64,000 nucleotides of DNA, from contig NZ_FPKR01000015.1 of assembly GCF_900119825.1 (NCBI RefSeq), forward strand, positions 1 to 64,000, given 5' to 3'. The position numbers and the translations under genes are program-made. A model generated the notes under the pieces. That model saw only the letters and a program-made list of their open reading frames with translations. It searched no databases and was not told where the DNA came from. Numbering within the stretch: position 1 is the stretch's first letter; the number at the start of each line of letters is the position of its first letter. Positions 1-8,613 of the stretch are shown here, piece after piece. The stretch comes from Chitinimonas taiwanensis DSM 18899. GTDB lineage: Bacteria; Pseudomonadota; Gammaproteobacteria; Burkholderiales; Chitinimonadaceae.

Positions 1-87
1 AAGTATTTAACAAGAGTTATGTGAGCCATCGACAAATCATGGAATGAGAGGGAGGGTAGGTTGTTCAGACGTTGGTGAAGAAGCGAC
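1..87. other. Left-edge stretch without a resolvable gene
   Basis: No complete gene is visible here. One plus-strand frame is open from position 3 to a stop at 45-47 and could be the last codons of a gene that starts before the window. The plus-strand terminator at 88-122 supports a plus-strand transcript arriving from the left, but 15 codons are too few to identify it. Confidence 0.3.
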
Positions 88-122
88 GCAGATGGGGCAT
101 ATCGCCCCATCTGCAGTTTTTT
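88..122 (+). terminator. Intrinsic terminator
   Basis: An 11-bp perfect stem (88-98 pairing with 104-114) with a 5-nt loop is followed by a run of six T at 117-122. The T run lies on the plus strand, so it most likely ends a plus-strand gene located left of the window. Confidence 0.8.
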
Positions 123-162
123 CCATCGCAAATCCGCGTGTAATACCGCTTACAAGAGTGGA

Positions 163-1335
163 TTACTGAATTTCAACGAAGAACGGTTCATTATCGATAA
201 CGCGCTCGCGCAGATAGAAAGTGCCGAGCAATCCACCCGCCCGACGATTGTCATCGGGCGAGATGATCCGGATCGAAGCGCCGCTCCCATCGTCGTCTTG
301 CCCGCCTTCTCGGCTGGAAGCGAATGGATACTCATCGCAATCGCAACCTTTACCGGCTGGTTCATCCGTATCGCCGCTACCGCATTCACCTTGAATGGGG
401 TTGTTTTTACGTGCAACACACGCTTTTTTGGTTGATTCTCGACTCGCCCGTATAGCGGATTGGCCGCGTTGCCTGCTCAATGGCTTTACTGCATCTTTGT
501 CTGCCAATGCACTGCCAGGCGACTTCGGGACAAATTGTCCCGGTTGTCCATTCTCTTGAGCGTCTTTGATATGGCGGGCGGATTCGTCCACATCCGGATT
601 ACTTAAAGCCAAGCTACGGAATACCGCTGCGGCCTCATAATAGACGCAGCCCGTACTGTCTTTCTTGGCCATGCCTGAGTCGCAGCGTACCTTAGGTACA
701 TAGCTTTCATTTGGCTTGTTCTCCAGTTCACCCTTGCCACGGAACTGGTACTTCCATTCAGTATCGAAGTCGAGCCGCTCTCCGGCCGCTGGCCGTGGAA
801 AGTTGATGATGACGGTTTGTTCTGCACTTAAGCCATTCAGCGACAAAAGCGCGCCGGCATTTAGGGTGATAGTGCAATCGGGGCAATTCACCTCAGGCTT
901 GACAAATATCTGACCTGGATTGCCATCTGTGACCGTGGTGCGAATGCGATATTTAATCGGCCAGCTCAATGTATTGGTCGGGTTATTATCCGAATAAGTG
1001 TAAGTTTCTACTGAAACTTCACCTAGGTAATGGCCATCTTTATCCATCACGTTGAAAAGGAATGGCGCAGTTTTCGAACAGAACGAGGTGCGGCTACGTA
1101 GTACTTCTGGTGTTTTTCCGATAAAGGTGCGTGCGCAGACGGCGGCAACATCGCTTGCATCGATAGGGCCGCTTTCGCTGCTGCGCTTGACACGGTTGGC
1201 CGCCAGTTTGGGGGTGGGCTTGCTGGCCTGGGCGGGTTTGCCTGGGGCATACCACCGCGCGTCGAAGGCTTGCGTGCTAAGGCTGAGGCTGCCGAGCAGC
1301 AGCCCGGCAATGAGCCAGGATGGCTTGATGAACAT
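163..1335 (-). CDS. Secreted protein with C-terminal NucA/NucB-type DNase domain
   Basis: The 390-residue protein starts with a clear signal peptide (hydrophobic core about residues 8-20, cleavage likely after STQA). The C-terminal part carries the family hallmark CDEYPFASSREGG and, about 25 residues later, a DN...GxFY...V-DNEPFFV stretch, which matches the NucA/NucB extracellular deoxyribonuclease domain (PF14040 type). The N-terminal 220 residues contain several cysteine pairs (for example CPDC) and I do not recognise them. The likely role is degradation of extracellular or periplasmic DNA. Codon use is visibly less GC-rich than in neighbouring genes and an AT-rich stretch lies upstream, so recent acquisition is possible. 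The ATG at 1335 is chosen because the signal peptide begins there. Confidence 0.75.
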   Translation of the reverse strand: MFIKPSWLIAGLLLGSLSLSTQAFDARWYAPGKPAQASKPTPKLAANRVKRSSESGPIDASDVAAVCARTFIGKTPEVLRSRTSFCSKTAPFLFNVMDKDGHYLGEVSVETYTYSDNNPTNTLSWPIKYRIRTTVTDGNPGQIFVKPEVNCPDCTITLNAGALLSLNGLSAEQTVIINFPRPAAGERLDFDTEWKYQFRGKGELENKPNESYVPKVRCDSGMAKKDSTGCVYYEAAAVFRSLALSNPDVDESARHIKDAQENGQPGQFVPKSPGSALADKDAVKPLSRQRGQSAIRASRESTKKACVARKNNPIQGECGSGDTDEPAGKGCDCDEYPFASSREGGQDDDGSGASIRIISPDDNRRAGGLLGTFYLRERVIDNEPFFVEIQ

Positions 1336-1687
1336 GGTTTTCCTTGCTTCTTGATTTTGTATGGATGGCGCCGATCAGCACCTTCCTCCTGATTCCTGCC
1401 AGCGTGTGGCCAGCAGGACGGCGCAGAGTAAATAGTTGAAGCGGTATAGACAAATTATTTCGTTTAATAAGATATGCTGATTTAATTCATGTTGAAGCAT
1501 GCGGAATGGCTACTATTTCAAAAGCATTTATATTCCTGGTTTAATTGCTTGATTTATTGGGTGTTCTTTTATTGCATTCGCCGGCGCGATGGCGCATGGC
1601 TGGATCATCCGACGGCCAGAGGGATGCGCCCGCATTCTCGTGACTTGGCGGCTTGCCCGCTGCCGGGGCGGTTGGGACAATGGCGGG
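1336..1687. other. AT-rich intergenic stretch
   Basis: This 350-bp interval separates the divergent nuclease and GIY-YIG genes. Positions about 1425-1580 are strikingly AT-rich for this chromosome (long A/T runs). It presumably holds promoters for both genes, but I cannot assign a convincing -35/-10 pair. No gene with coding character is seen. Confidence 0.5.
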
Positions 1688-1984
1688 ATGAGTGAGCGCA
1701 AAGCGAAAGATTGGTGCGTGTATCTGCTGCGCTGTGCGGATGACAGCCTGTATTGCGGCATCAGCAACGATTTGGCCGCGCGCCTGGCCACGCACAATGC
1801 CGGCAAGGGCGCGCGTTATACGCGGGTGCGCCTGCCGGTGGTGCCGGTGTATGTGGAGCGCTGCGCCGACCGCTCGAGTGCTTCCAAGCGCGAAGTGGCG
1901 ATCAAGCGGCTGGATAGAGCGGCCAAGCTGCGTCTGATTGCCAGTACGCCTGAGCTGACCTTGGTGCTGCCAGGCGAGGCTTAG
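1688..1984 (+). CDS. GIY-YIG nuclease superfamily protein (UPF0213/YhbQ type)
   Basis: This 98-residue protein is essentially one GIY-YIG domain: the first motif reads VYLLRC...LYCGIS, followed by the conserved [15 protein letters not shown] segment and a Lys/Arg-rich helix. Single-domain members of the UPF0213 family are common in proteobacteria; their biological role is unsettled, with DNA-nicking activity reported for some. A longer reading from 1589 is possible, but the added N-terminus has no family counterpart, so the ATG at 1688 is preferred. No strong ribosome-binding site is visible. Confidence 0.85.
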   Translation: MSERKAKDWCVYLLRCADDSLYCGISNDLAARLATHNAGKGARYTRVRLPVVPVYVERCADRSSASKREVAIKRLDRAAKLRLIASTPELTLVLPGEA

Positions 1985-2079
1985 TGCGGGCTTATCTGTG
2001 CTGCCAAGCCAGCCAGCCAGCGGGCGATGCGGGGCAAGCTTGGCGCCGCCGCGTCTGAGTCGACGCCACGCTAGCGCAC

Positions 2080-3060
2080 TTACTCGCCCGGATAGCGGAC
2101 GCCAATCTGGCGGCGGATTTCATCCATGGCCGCCAAGGCAGCCAGCGTGTCGTCCAGCGGCATGCGCGGGCTTTCGCGCAGGCCCGCGCGCAGGCAGCGG
2201 TTTACCTCTTCCACCTCGTAGCGATAGCCATTGCCCAGATGAGGGACGGCTATTTCACGGCTGCCCTGCTCGTTGTGCACGGTCAGCCGCTCGGGCTTGA
2301 ACATCGGGCTATGCAAGCGCAGCGTGCCGCGCTCGCCCATCAGCGTGGCTTCCCACGGCGTGCGGCTGCGCAGGCTGCATAGGCCCTGGCTGATGCCACC
2401 GTCGCGATGGCGCAGGCTGAAGCTGGTCTGCTCATCCACACCGCTCTGCCCGAGCTCCGCCTGCGCGCTGATCGCACTGATCGGGCCGAGAAACAGCTGG
2501 GCCAGTGCTAAGGGGTAGATGCCGATATCCAGCAAGGCCCCGCCGCCCAGGGCCTGGTTGAAGGTGCGGTGTTGCGCGTCGAAAGGCTGGCAGAAGCCGA
2601 AGTCGGCCTGCAGGCCCTGCAAGCGACCAATCTCGCCCGCTGCCACCAAGTCTTGCGCCGCCACAATCGCCGGGATGAAGCGCGTCCACATCGCTTCCAT
2701 CACGAACACGCCGCGCGCCCGCGCCAGCGCAATCGCCTCGGCGCCCTGGCGCGCATTCAGGGTGAACGGCTTTTCGCACAGCACCGGCTTGCCGGCCGTA
2801 ATGCAGTCAAGCAGCAGCGCGTGGTGCTGGGCATGCGGGGTGGCGATATAGACCACATCAATCTGTGGGTCGGCCAGCAGAGCGGCATAGCTGCCGTAAT
2901 GGATGGGCGCGCCAAACTCGCCCGCGAATGCCGCCGCTTTGGTTGCATCGCGCGATGCCACGCCGTACAGCAGCGCATCATCAAGCTCGGCCAGTGCCTG
3001 GGCGAGCTGACGGGCAATCCCACCGGTGCCGAGAATGCCCCAGCGCAAACGACTTTGCAT
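2080..3060 (-). CDS. Gfo/Idh/MocA family NAD(P)-dependent oxidoreductase
   Basis: The protein (326 residues) opens with a Rossmann fold, GILGTGGIARQLA at residues about 8-20, and carries the family motif CEKPFTLN near residue 95, whose lysine is catalytic in Gfo/Idh/MocA enzymes. The C-terminal half is the usual alpha/beta substrate-binding domain. Closest in overall look to the dihydrodiol/xylose dehydrogenase subgroup; the sugar or diol substrate cannot be told from sequence. The ATG at 3060 is preferred because GGAAGGG lies at the right distance upstream and the Rossmann motif starts within ten residues; an in-frame ATG at 3075 lies five codons earlier. Confidence 0.85.
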   Translation of the reverse strand: MQSRLRWGILGTGGIARQLAQALAELDDALLYGVASRDATKAAAFAGEFGAPIHYGSYAALLADPQIDVVYIATPHAQHHALLLDCITAGKPVLCEKPFTLNARQGAEAIALARARGVFVMEAMWTRFIPAIVAAQDLVAAGEIGRLQGLQADFGFCQPFDAQHRTFNQALGGGALLDIGIYPLALAQLFLGPISAISAQAELGQSGVDEQTSFSLRHRDGGISQGLCSLRSRTPWEATLMGERGTLRLHSPMFKPERLTVHNEQGSREIAVPHLGNGYRYEVEEVNRCLRAGLRESPRMPLDDTLAALAAMDEIRRQIGVRYPGE

Positions 3061-3277
3061 AGCTAGCCCTTCCATGGATAACGGTTTGGGCCATGCTAGC
3101 GGCTTTGCGGGCTGTAGTGGGTAGCGCGGGGTTTCAGGGTGGATGAGACCAGTGGGGTATTGATGACTCGGCAAGGTGCGCCGCGTGGTGACGGTCTCGC
3201 CTGCCCATCTTTCAACACTCAGTGCATCGCATCCCGAAACCATCCGAGGCCCAGCACTTAGCTGGGCCTTGTCGTTT

Positions 3278-4822
3278 TCAAGCCAGCTTATCGAGCTGGC
3301 TCCCCCAGCTCAGCGCGTCGCGCACGTAGTAGCGTAGCGTGCGCTCGCCGTTGCCTTGCTGGGTGTCGAACAGGTAGAGCGCGCGGCCTATGCCGCGGCG
3401 GCGGTAGCCGTAGTTGGCCTTGGGGAAGATCTGGCCGCGCCAGGCGCCGGTGTTCACATAGCTGTAGTTGGGCTGCTGCTCGGGCGTGTCGAACTGCAGG
3501 TCGGCTTCCAGTGCCACATGGGTGTGGCCCTCGGTGTGGATGCTGAAGCCGTATTCGCGGTAGGCGGCGTGGAAGGCCGGCAGGCCGAGCAGATCGCGCA
3601 GCGCGATGCCGGGCTTGGGTTCCTGCACCCAGGCCATCAGCTTCATCACGCCCAGGCTGACCACCTCCTGGCGCACGCGGCTGAGCAACCAGAGCAGGGG
3701 CAGGAAGACGATGATGGGGAAGGGCGCGCGGCGCCAGGCGGCTGCTTGGGCCAGCCAGCGGCGCAGATTGGCGCGGAAGGTGGTGGAGATGCTGGCCACG
3801 ATTGCTTCGTCCGCGCCCTTGCCGCGCTGGGCGCGTGCTTCCTGCAGGATGCGCACGATGCCCTTGCTGGCCGGCCGATACAGGTCCATCTCGTCGAGGA
3901 TGCTGCACAGGCGTGCAATTGCCTTGCTGTCGGTGCGGTTGCCCGCTTCCAGCACGCGTAGCGCGTTCTTGGCGTCCCAGATAAAGCCGGACAGCAGGCC
4001 GGCCGCCACTGTGTCGCCAAAGCAGGCATCGGTGAAGGCGGCAAAGCGCTGCTGCTGCCAGCGTTCCGGCTGCCAGCGGCCAGCTTTCCAGCCCTTGCCC
4101 TGCACGGCATTGGTGTTGTCGCGCCATTGGCCGTGGGTGGCAAACAGCTGAAAGCCACGGTCGCCATAGTAGAAAGGCAGCCAGGGCGTGGCGGCGCCGG
4201 CGCGCGTGCTGTCAAAGCCGTATTGGGCGGCAATCCAGTCGCGGTATTCGGCATCCTCGTCCACCGCCCAGTCCAGGCAGTCGCGATAGAAGCGCGCGCG
4301 TGCGCTGTCGACCAGCAGGAGTTCCTTGTCGTGGTTGCCGACGATGGGCACCAGACGCACCTTCACGCCGCTGGCTTTCAGGCTGCGCGTGAGCTGGCGC
4401 AGCAGTTCGAAAAAGCCATCGCGGCCGAACAGGCCCTGCGGCGTGGCGTGCTGACGCACGATGCCGGCCATGATGGTGTCGATCAGCTCGGCAAAGCGTG
4501 GGTGCTCGCGCTGCCACGGGTAGACGCCGGCCTCGGTCCAGGCGGCGCTGCGGATCAGGTCGATAATGTCGCCGTTCAGAATCACCACCAGCTCGTCCTG
4601 GCCCTGGGCGGCCTGCTCGACCTGGGCAAAGAAGGCCAGCCAGTCCTCGCCTTCGCCGCTCTGGTTGCCCACCGTGCCATCGGTGCAGTGGATGTCTGAA
4701 ATCACCACACACAGGCGCTTGGCGGCACTGGAGGGCGGCAGGAAGGCCATATGCGGCAGGCTGCTGCCGGCCGGGGTGTTGTGACACAGCTTGTCGTACA
4801 GGGTGCGGGTGGCGCTGACCAT
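3278..4822 (-). CDS. Calcineurin-like metallophosphoesterase
   Basis: The 514-residue protein has the full set of metallophosphoesterase motifs: SDIH (near residue 28), NGDIIDL, VGNHDKE, THGQW and EGHTH, giving a two-metal phosphoesterase site. A hydrophobic segment (FPIIVFLPLLWLLS, about residue 365) could be a membrane anchor between the catalytic halves, an insertion not found in small family members. It is the last gene of a three-gene run after the alpha/beta hydrolase (76-bp gap) and GMC oxidoreductase, which suggests a shared role in lipid or sterol-like metabolism. The start is set at the ATG at 4822; an upstream in-frame extension would overlap the preceding gene and is not family-like. 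Confidence 0.8.
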   Translation of the reverse strand: MVSATRTLYDKLCHNTPAGSSLPHMAFLPPSSAAKRLCVVISDIHCTDGTVGNQSGEGEDWLAFFAQVEQAAQGQDELVVILNGDIIDLIRSAAWTEAGVYPWQREHPRFAELIDTIMAGIVRQHATPQGLFGRDGFFELLRQLTRSLKASGVKVRLVPIVGNHDKELLLVDSARARFYRDCLDWAVDEDAEYRDWIAAQYGFDSTRAGAATPWLPFYYGDRGFQLFATHGQWRDNTNAVQGKGWKAGRWQPERWQQQRFAAFTDACFGDTVAAGLLSGFIWDAKNALRVLEAGNRTDSKAIARLCSILDEMDLYRPASKGIVRILQEARAQRGKGADEAIVASISTTFRANLRRWLAQAAAWRRAPFPIIVFLPLLWLLSRVRQEVVSLGVMKLMAWVQEPKPGIALRDLLGLPAFHAAYREYGFSIHTEGHTHVALEADLQFDTPEQQPNYSYVNTGAWRGQIFPKANYGYRRRGIGRALYLFDTQQGNGERTLRYYVRDALSWGSQLDKLA

Positions 4823-4898
4823 GGGTGCGGCGTCTCTCGTGCTGAAGTGGGCAAAGATAGGCCCGACCCGCACTAGCGGGCCGGGCCGAGGGGCAGGC

Positions 4899-6641
4899 TC
4901 AGGCGCTGTGCGCGCGCAGGAAGGCCAGCATGCGCGGGAAGGTGTCCTGGGCCACGTTCTTGCCCATGAACACATCCTGGTGGCCGTAGTTCGGGTACAC
5001 ATGCAGCTGGTGGCGGCCCGGTACCAAGCGCTCCAGCCGTTCGTGACAGACGATGTTCGAATCGGCGAATACGCCGTTCTGCTGGCCGGTGGTCAGCAGC
5101 ATCGGTGTGCTGATGCTGGCCGCGGCGGCGAAGTAGTTATCGGGCAGGCTCGCGTAGCGCGGGTCCTCGGGGGCGAACTTCACCGCCTCGTGGTCGGCCT
5201 TCACCATCTTCAGCACATGGCGGTAGTAATTGACGCTGATGCCGCCGAACAGATCACCAAGCCGATCATGGGTTTCGGGCGCCATGTTCTCGTGCAGGAA
5301 CAGCGCCGGTTTGCCGGCCCCCCACATGAAGCTGAGCATATGGCATTCGCTGGAATCGCATTCCGGATGGAACCAGTCCACGCCCATGGCCAAGAGCTTG
5401 GCCGGTGACCAGCCCGGTTGGTGGCGCCAGCGCGGGTTCACGTATTCCACCCCGAGCAGGTAGTCGCAGGCGAAGGGGCCGAGGCCGAGCTTGAGCGCCG
5501 AATAGGGCGGCACGCAGGCGGTCAGCGCGATGCTGTTCAGGATCGCGCTCTGGATGCCGCCGACCTGGCCGGCGGCCAGGCTCATGCCGAAGGTCAGCGC
5601 GCCTACGCAGTGGGCAATCACATGCAGGCGTTTGTTCGGGCCGATGATCTGGCGCAGGGTGGCGATGGCGGCTGGATGGTCGTACAGGGCCAGGTCGTCG
5701 AGGTTCGCCTTGCCGCGGATCAGGTTATAAGGAAAGCGGTTGCTGCCGCGGTGGTCGAGCGTGAACACATCGCCATAGCCCTCGTTCAACAGGTGCTGCA
5801 CCAGGTTTTCATGCTCGGGCATGATGAACATATCGGACGAGGTGGTCAGGCCGTGGATGACCAGCACCACATCGTCGCAGTTGTTGCGCTGGAAGCGGGT
5901 CAGGCTCAGCCCCAGGCCATCGCCGGTGCTGAACGGGTGCTCGGTGATGGTGGCGCCGCGCACGCCCTCGGTGGTGAAGCGCGCGTACACACGCGGGGCT
6001 TCGTAAGGCCGCGGTGGCAGCGAGGGCCCGTACACCTGCCAGAGCGAGCCGGCGAAGAACTCCCCGAAGGCGGCCAGACCCTTCAGGCTATGGTTGCCGG
6101 CCGCATCGCTAGCGCGCACGGTGCGCAGCACTTTCACGAAGTCGGCCACGCCGAGGCTGAGGATGCCGGTGGCCAATAGGTCGGCACGCGCGGCGTCCTC
6201 GGGCGCCACATGGCCGACGAAGAGATTGGTGTACAGCGTGGTGGTGTCTTTCCACAGATCAAAGCCGAAGTGGTGCTGCACCTCCTTCTGCCCGGCCAGG
6301 GTGAAGCGCTCGCCATCCGCATTCACGCAGTAGACGCGGTAATTCATGATCTTGCGCTTGAGGTCGGCGGTGTCCGGCATCAGCATGAAGTGGCCCGATT
6401 CGACCTCGGCACGCCCGCCCACCAGCGGGCCTTCCACCCAGCCCGTCAGCCTTGCGCCGTGTTCGGGCGAGGCGAGGAAGTCGGCCAGGTCGTCCACATC
6501 CACATTCACATGCAGTGAGAGCGGCAGGCCTGCCGCGCGGCCTTCCTCGAAACCGTCGGCAAAGCTGCTGCCGCCCAGGCTCGCGTAGCCGCTCATGGTT
6601 TCGAAGAAGTGAATCCGGATGCCCTGCAGCTCGCTGGCCAT
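4899..6641 (-). CDS. Alpha/beta fold hydrolase with cholesterol-oxidase-associated N-terminal domain
   Basis: The 580-residue protein has an N-terminal domain of about 220 residues followed by an alpha/beta hydrolase fold (oxyanion region VIHGLTTSSDMF, then the nucleophile elbow). The elbow reads AHCVGA, so cysteine stands where serine is usual (GxSxG); a dienelactone-hydrolase-like cysteine nucleophile is possible. Candidate acid and histidine lie near the C-terminus (NYGHQDVF). The gene sits 61 bp after the GMC oxidoreductase, which shares this pairing in other proteobacteria, suggesting sequential action on one hydrophobic substrate. The ATG at 6641 is chosen because AGGGGAA precedes it; a reading from 6749 would overlap the upstream gene. 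Confidence 0.75.
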   Translation of the reverse strand: MASELQGIRIHFFETMSGYASLGGSSFADGFEEGRAAGLPLSLHVNVDVDDLADFLASPEHGARLTGWVEGPLVGGRAEVESGHFMLMPDTADLKRKIMNYRVYCVNADGERFTLAGQKEVQHHFGFDLWKDTTTLYTNLFVGHVAPEDAARADLLATGILSLGVADFVKVLRTVRASDAAGNHSLKGLAAFGEFFAGSLWQVYGPSLPPRPYEAPRVYARFTTEGVRGATITEHPFSTGDGLGLSLTRFQRNNCDDVVLVIHGLTTSSDMFIMPEHENLVQHLLNEGYGDVFTLDHRGSNRFPYNLIRGKANLDDLALYDHPAAIATLRQIIGPNKRLHVIAHCVGALTFGMSLAAGQVGGIQSAILNSIALTACVPPYSALKLGLGPFACDYLLGVEYVNPRWRHQPGWSPAKLLAMGVDWFHPECDSSECHMLSFMWGAGKPALFLHENMAPETHDRLGDLFGGISVNYYRHVLKMVKADHEAVKFAPEDPRYASLPDNYFAAAASISTPMLLTTGQQNGVFADSNIVCHERLERLVPGRHQLHVYPNYGHQDVFMGKNVAQDTFPRMLAFLRAHSA

Positions 6642-6702
6642 ATGCTTGTTCCCCTGAAAGTGTGCGGTTTCTTGTCTTGTTTTTGCTGCGGCTGCTGGCT
6701 GC

Positions 6703-8472
6703 TTAGCGCAGCGTGTCGTCCGGCTGCTGGCCGGTGATGCCGTGGGCAATCCATTCGCTCAGCGCAGTAATCGTGGCGGCCGGGTTGGCGCCCAGCGCAC
6801 CGGGCACGATGGCGCCATCGGCCACATACAGGCCCTGGTAGCCGAATACCTGGCCTCTATCCTCGGGCCGGCCGCTGACCACGCCCTGCTCGGGGCTGTC
6901 GGCCAGCGTGCAACCGCCCAGCGGGTGCACGGTCACGTTATGGCGCATCGGCCACAGCCAGTTGGGCATGGGCATGAACAGGCGCGCGCCGATAAAGTCC
7001 TTGAAGCGCTCGCCCAGCGCCAGGATTGCGTCGTACAAGGGCTGGCTGGTCTTTTGCGGCCAGTCGATGTCGAGGAAGCCGGCCTGGTTCAGCTGTAGGC
7101 GCCCATCGGATTTGTCGATGCCCATGCATAGCAGCACGGCGCTGTACTGGGTCACATCATGGCGCAGCAGCTGCTGGATCAGGCTGCCCAGGCGCTGGCT
7201 CTTGCGCCCCGGGTAGAGGCTGGCCAGCGCTTCCCAGGCCACGCTGAGCAGCATCTTGAAGCGGTCCCAGGGATGCAGCACCGGCTGCAAGGCGGCCACC
7301 GCCCAGCCGGCGTGGGTGGGCACGCTGGCGTCTTCCAGCAGGAAGGCGCGCTCGGGGTCGTGATTCTCGAACAGATGGTGGTCGGTGTACTGGGTGATCA
7401 CCGGCCCATAGGTGGAATTGATCTCGCGCTGGCCATCCAGGGCAAAGGCAAGGAAGTCGCCATTGCCGGAGAAGCGCTGGCCCAGCCGCGCGCTCAGGCG
7501 CGGCAGGCTGCGGTAGATATCGCGGCAGCGCAGCAGCAGCTCATTGCTGCCCAGCGTGCCGGCAGACACCACCACGCGCTTGGCCGTCACCGTGCGCGCA
7601 CTGCCGGCGGCAAAGTCGTCGAAGTACACGCGGTAGCCATGCTGGCCATCGGCGCTCGCGTCGTCCTCACCGGCGGCATTCAGCGGCACGATCTGGTTCA
7701 CCCGTGCTTGGGTTTGCACCTGGGCGCCGTGGTACGCGCGCGCCGCATGTAGGTAGTTGAGGTCGGTGGTGTTCTTGGCATGCACATTGCAGCCGATATC
7801 GCATTCGCCGCAATAGGTGCACGAGGTCTGCACCGCACCGTAGCGGTTCTTTTCCTGCAGGCCAATCTCGCTCGGCTGCGCCGCGCCCGCATAGCTGTAG
7901 CCGTGTCCGAAGTAGACGGCGATATCGGACAGCTTGCTGGGCAGCTGCTGACTGGCGGCAAACTGCTGGAACTGCTGGGTGCGCAGGATGAAGCGTCGGT
8001 CCTGCTCATTCTGGTGCGGTGGAATGGTGCGTGCACCGAGCACCGACTGGGCAATATCGTAATAGGGCGCCAGGGTGGCCAGGTTCAGGCCCTGCGGCCA
8101 GTGCTGCTCAAAGTTGCGCGCGGACGGGCGCAGAAACACATTCGCATAGATGAGCGAGCCGCCACCCAGGCCGGCGCAGGTCACCGTGTCCATGCGTGCA
8201 AAGCTGCGTACATCGAACATGCCGAGCAGCGCACCTTTGTCGCTTTTTTGCCGCGCCACATGGCGCGGGCGTTCGCTGGTGTCGTCGCGCGGGCTCCAGA
8301 AATTGCTGGCCAGATCATTCGGGCTGCGTGGAAAGCTGCCGAGCGGATAGGCCTTGCCGCGTTCGAGCAAGAGCACCTGACCCGGCCAGCGCTTGCTTAA
8401 GCGCGCGCACATGGCGGCCCCGCCAAAGCCACTGCCGATGATGACGGCTTCATATTCGCTGCTGAACGGCAT
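6703..8472 (-). CDS. GMC family oxidoreductase, cholesterol-oxidase-like
   Basis: A 589-residue FAD enzyme. The dinucleotide fold GSGFGGAAMCARL begins at residue about 12, GGGSLIYANVF follows near residue 110, and the C-terminal HPLGGC...VADGAIVPGALGANPAATITAL is the GMC_oxred_C signature. It has no signal peptide, unlike secreted actinomycete cholesterol oxidases. A notable insertion near residue 215 has four cysteines in CxxCxxCxxxC order (CTYCGECDIGC), a spacing typical of a 4Fe-4S ligand set. GGGAG precedes the ATG. It is the first gene of an apparent operon with the hydrolase and phosphoesterase that follow. The true substrate (sterol, hopanoid, long-chain alcohol) is unknown. Confidence 0.85.
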   Translation of the reverse strand: MPFSSEYEAVIIGSGFGGAAMCARLSKRWPGQVLLLERGKAYPLGSFPRSPNDLASNFWSPRDDTSERPRHVARQKSDKGALLGMFDVRSFARMDTVTCAGLGGGSLIYANVFLRPSARNFEQHWPQGLNLATLAPYYDIAQSVLGARTIPPHQNEQDRRFILRTQQFQQFAASQQLPSKLSDIAVYFGHGYSYAGAAQPSEIGLQEKNRYGAVQTSCTYCGECDIGCNVHAKNTTDLNYLHAARAYHGAQVQTQARVNQIVPLNAAGEDDASADGQHGYRVYFDDFAAGSARTVTAKRVVVSAGTLGSNELLLRCRDIYRSLPRLSARLGQRFSGNGDFLAFALDGQREINSTYGPVITQYTDHHLFENHDPERAFLLEDASVPTHAGWAVAALQPVLHPWDRFKMLLSVAWEALASLYPGRKSQRLGSLIQQLLRHDVTQYSAVLLCMGIDKSDGRLQLNQAGFLDIDWPQKTSQPLYDAILALGERFKDFIGARLFMPMPNWLWPMRHNVTVHPLGGCTLADSPEQGVVSGRPEDRGQVFGYQGLYVADGAIVPGALGANPAATITALSEWIAHGITGQQPDDTLR

Positions 8473-8613
8473 CCCTGTTACTCCCTATTGTTTTTTTCTG
8501 TGGCGCAAGTCTAGCCAAGCTGCGCGCAGATGCCAGCAGAAACAGCACGGGGCCGATCTGCTACGATTAAGCGCCCAGCCGCTTTGGCTGCGGCTTTCAC
8601 CACTGTCCCACCC

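Noticed and set aside
3248-3275. Hairpin GGCCCAGC/GCTGGGCC with a T-containing tail on the plus strand
   Set aside because: There is no plus-strand gene close upstream and the tail is interrupted (TTGTCGTTTT). It may end read-through, but I would not call a terminator.
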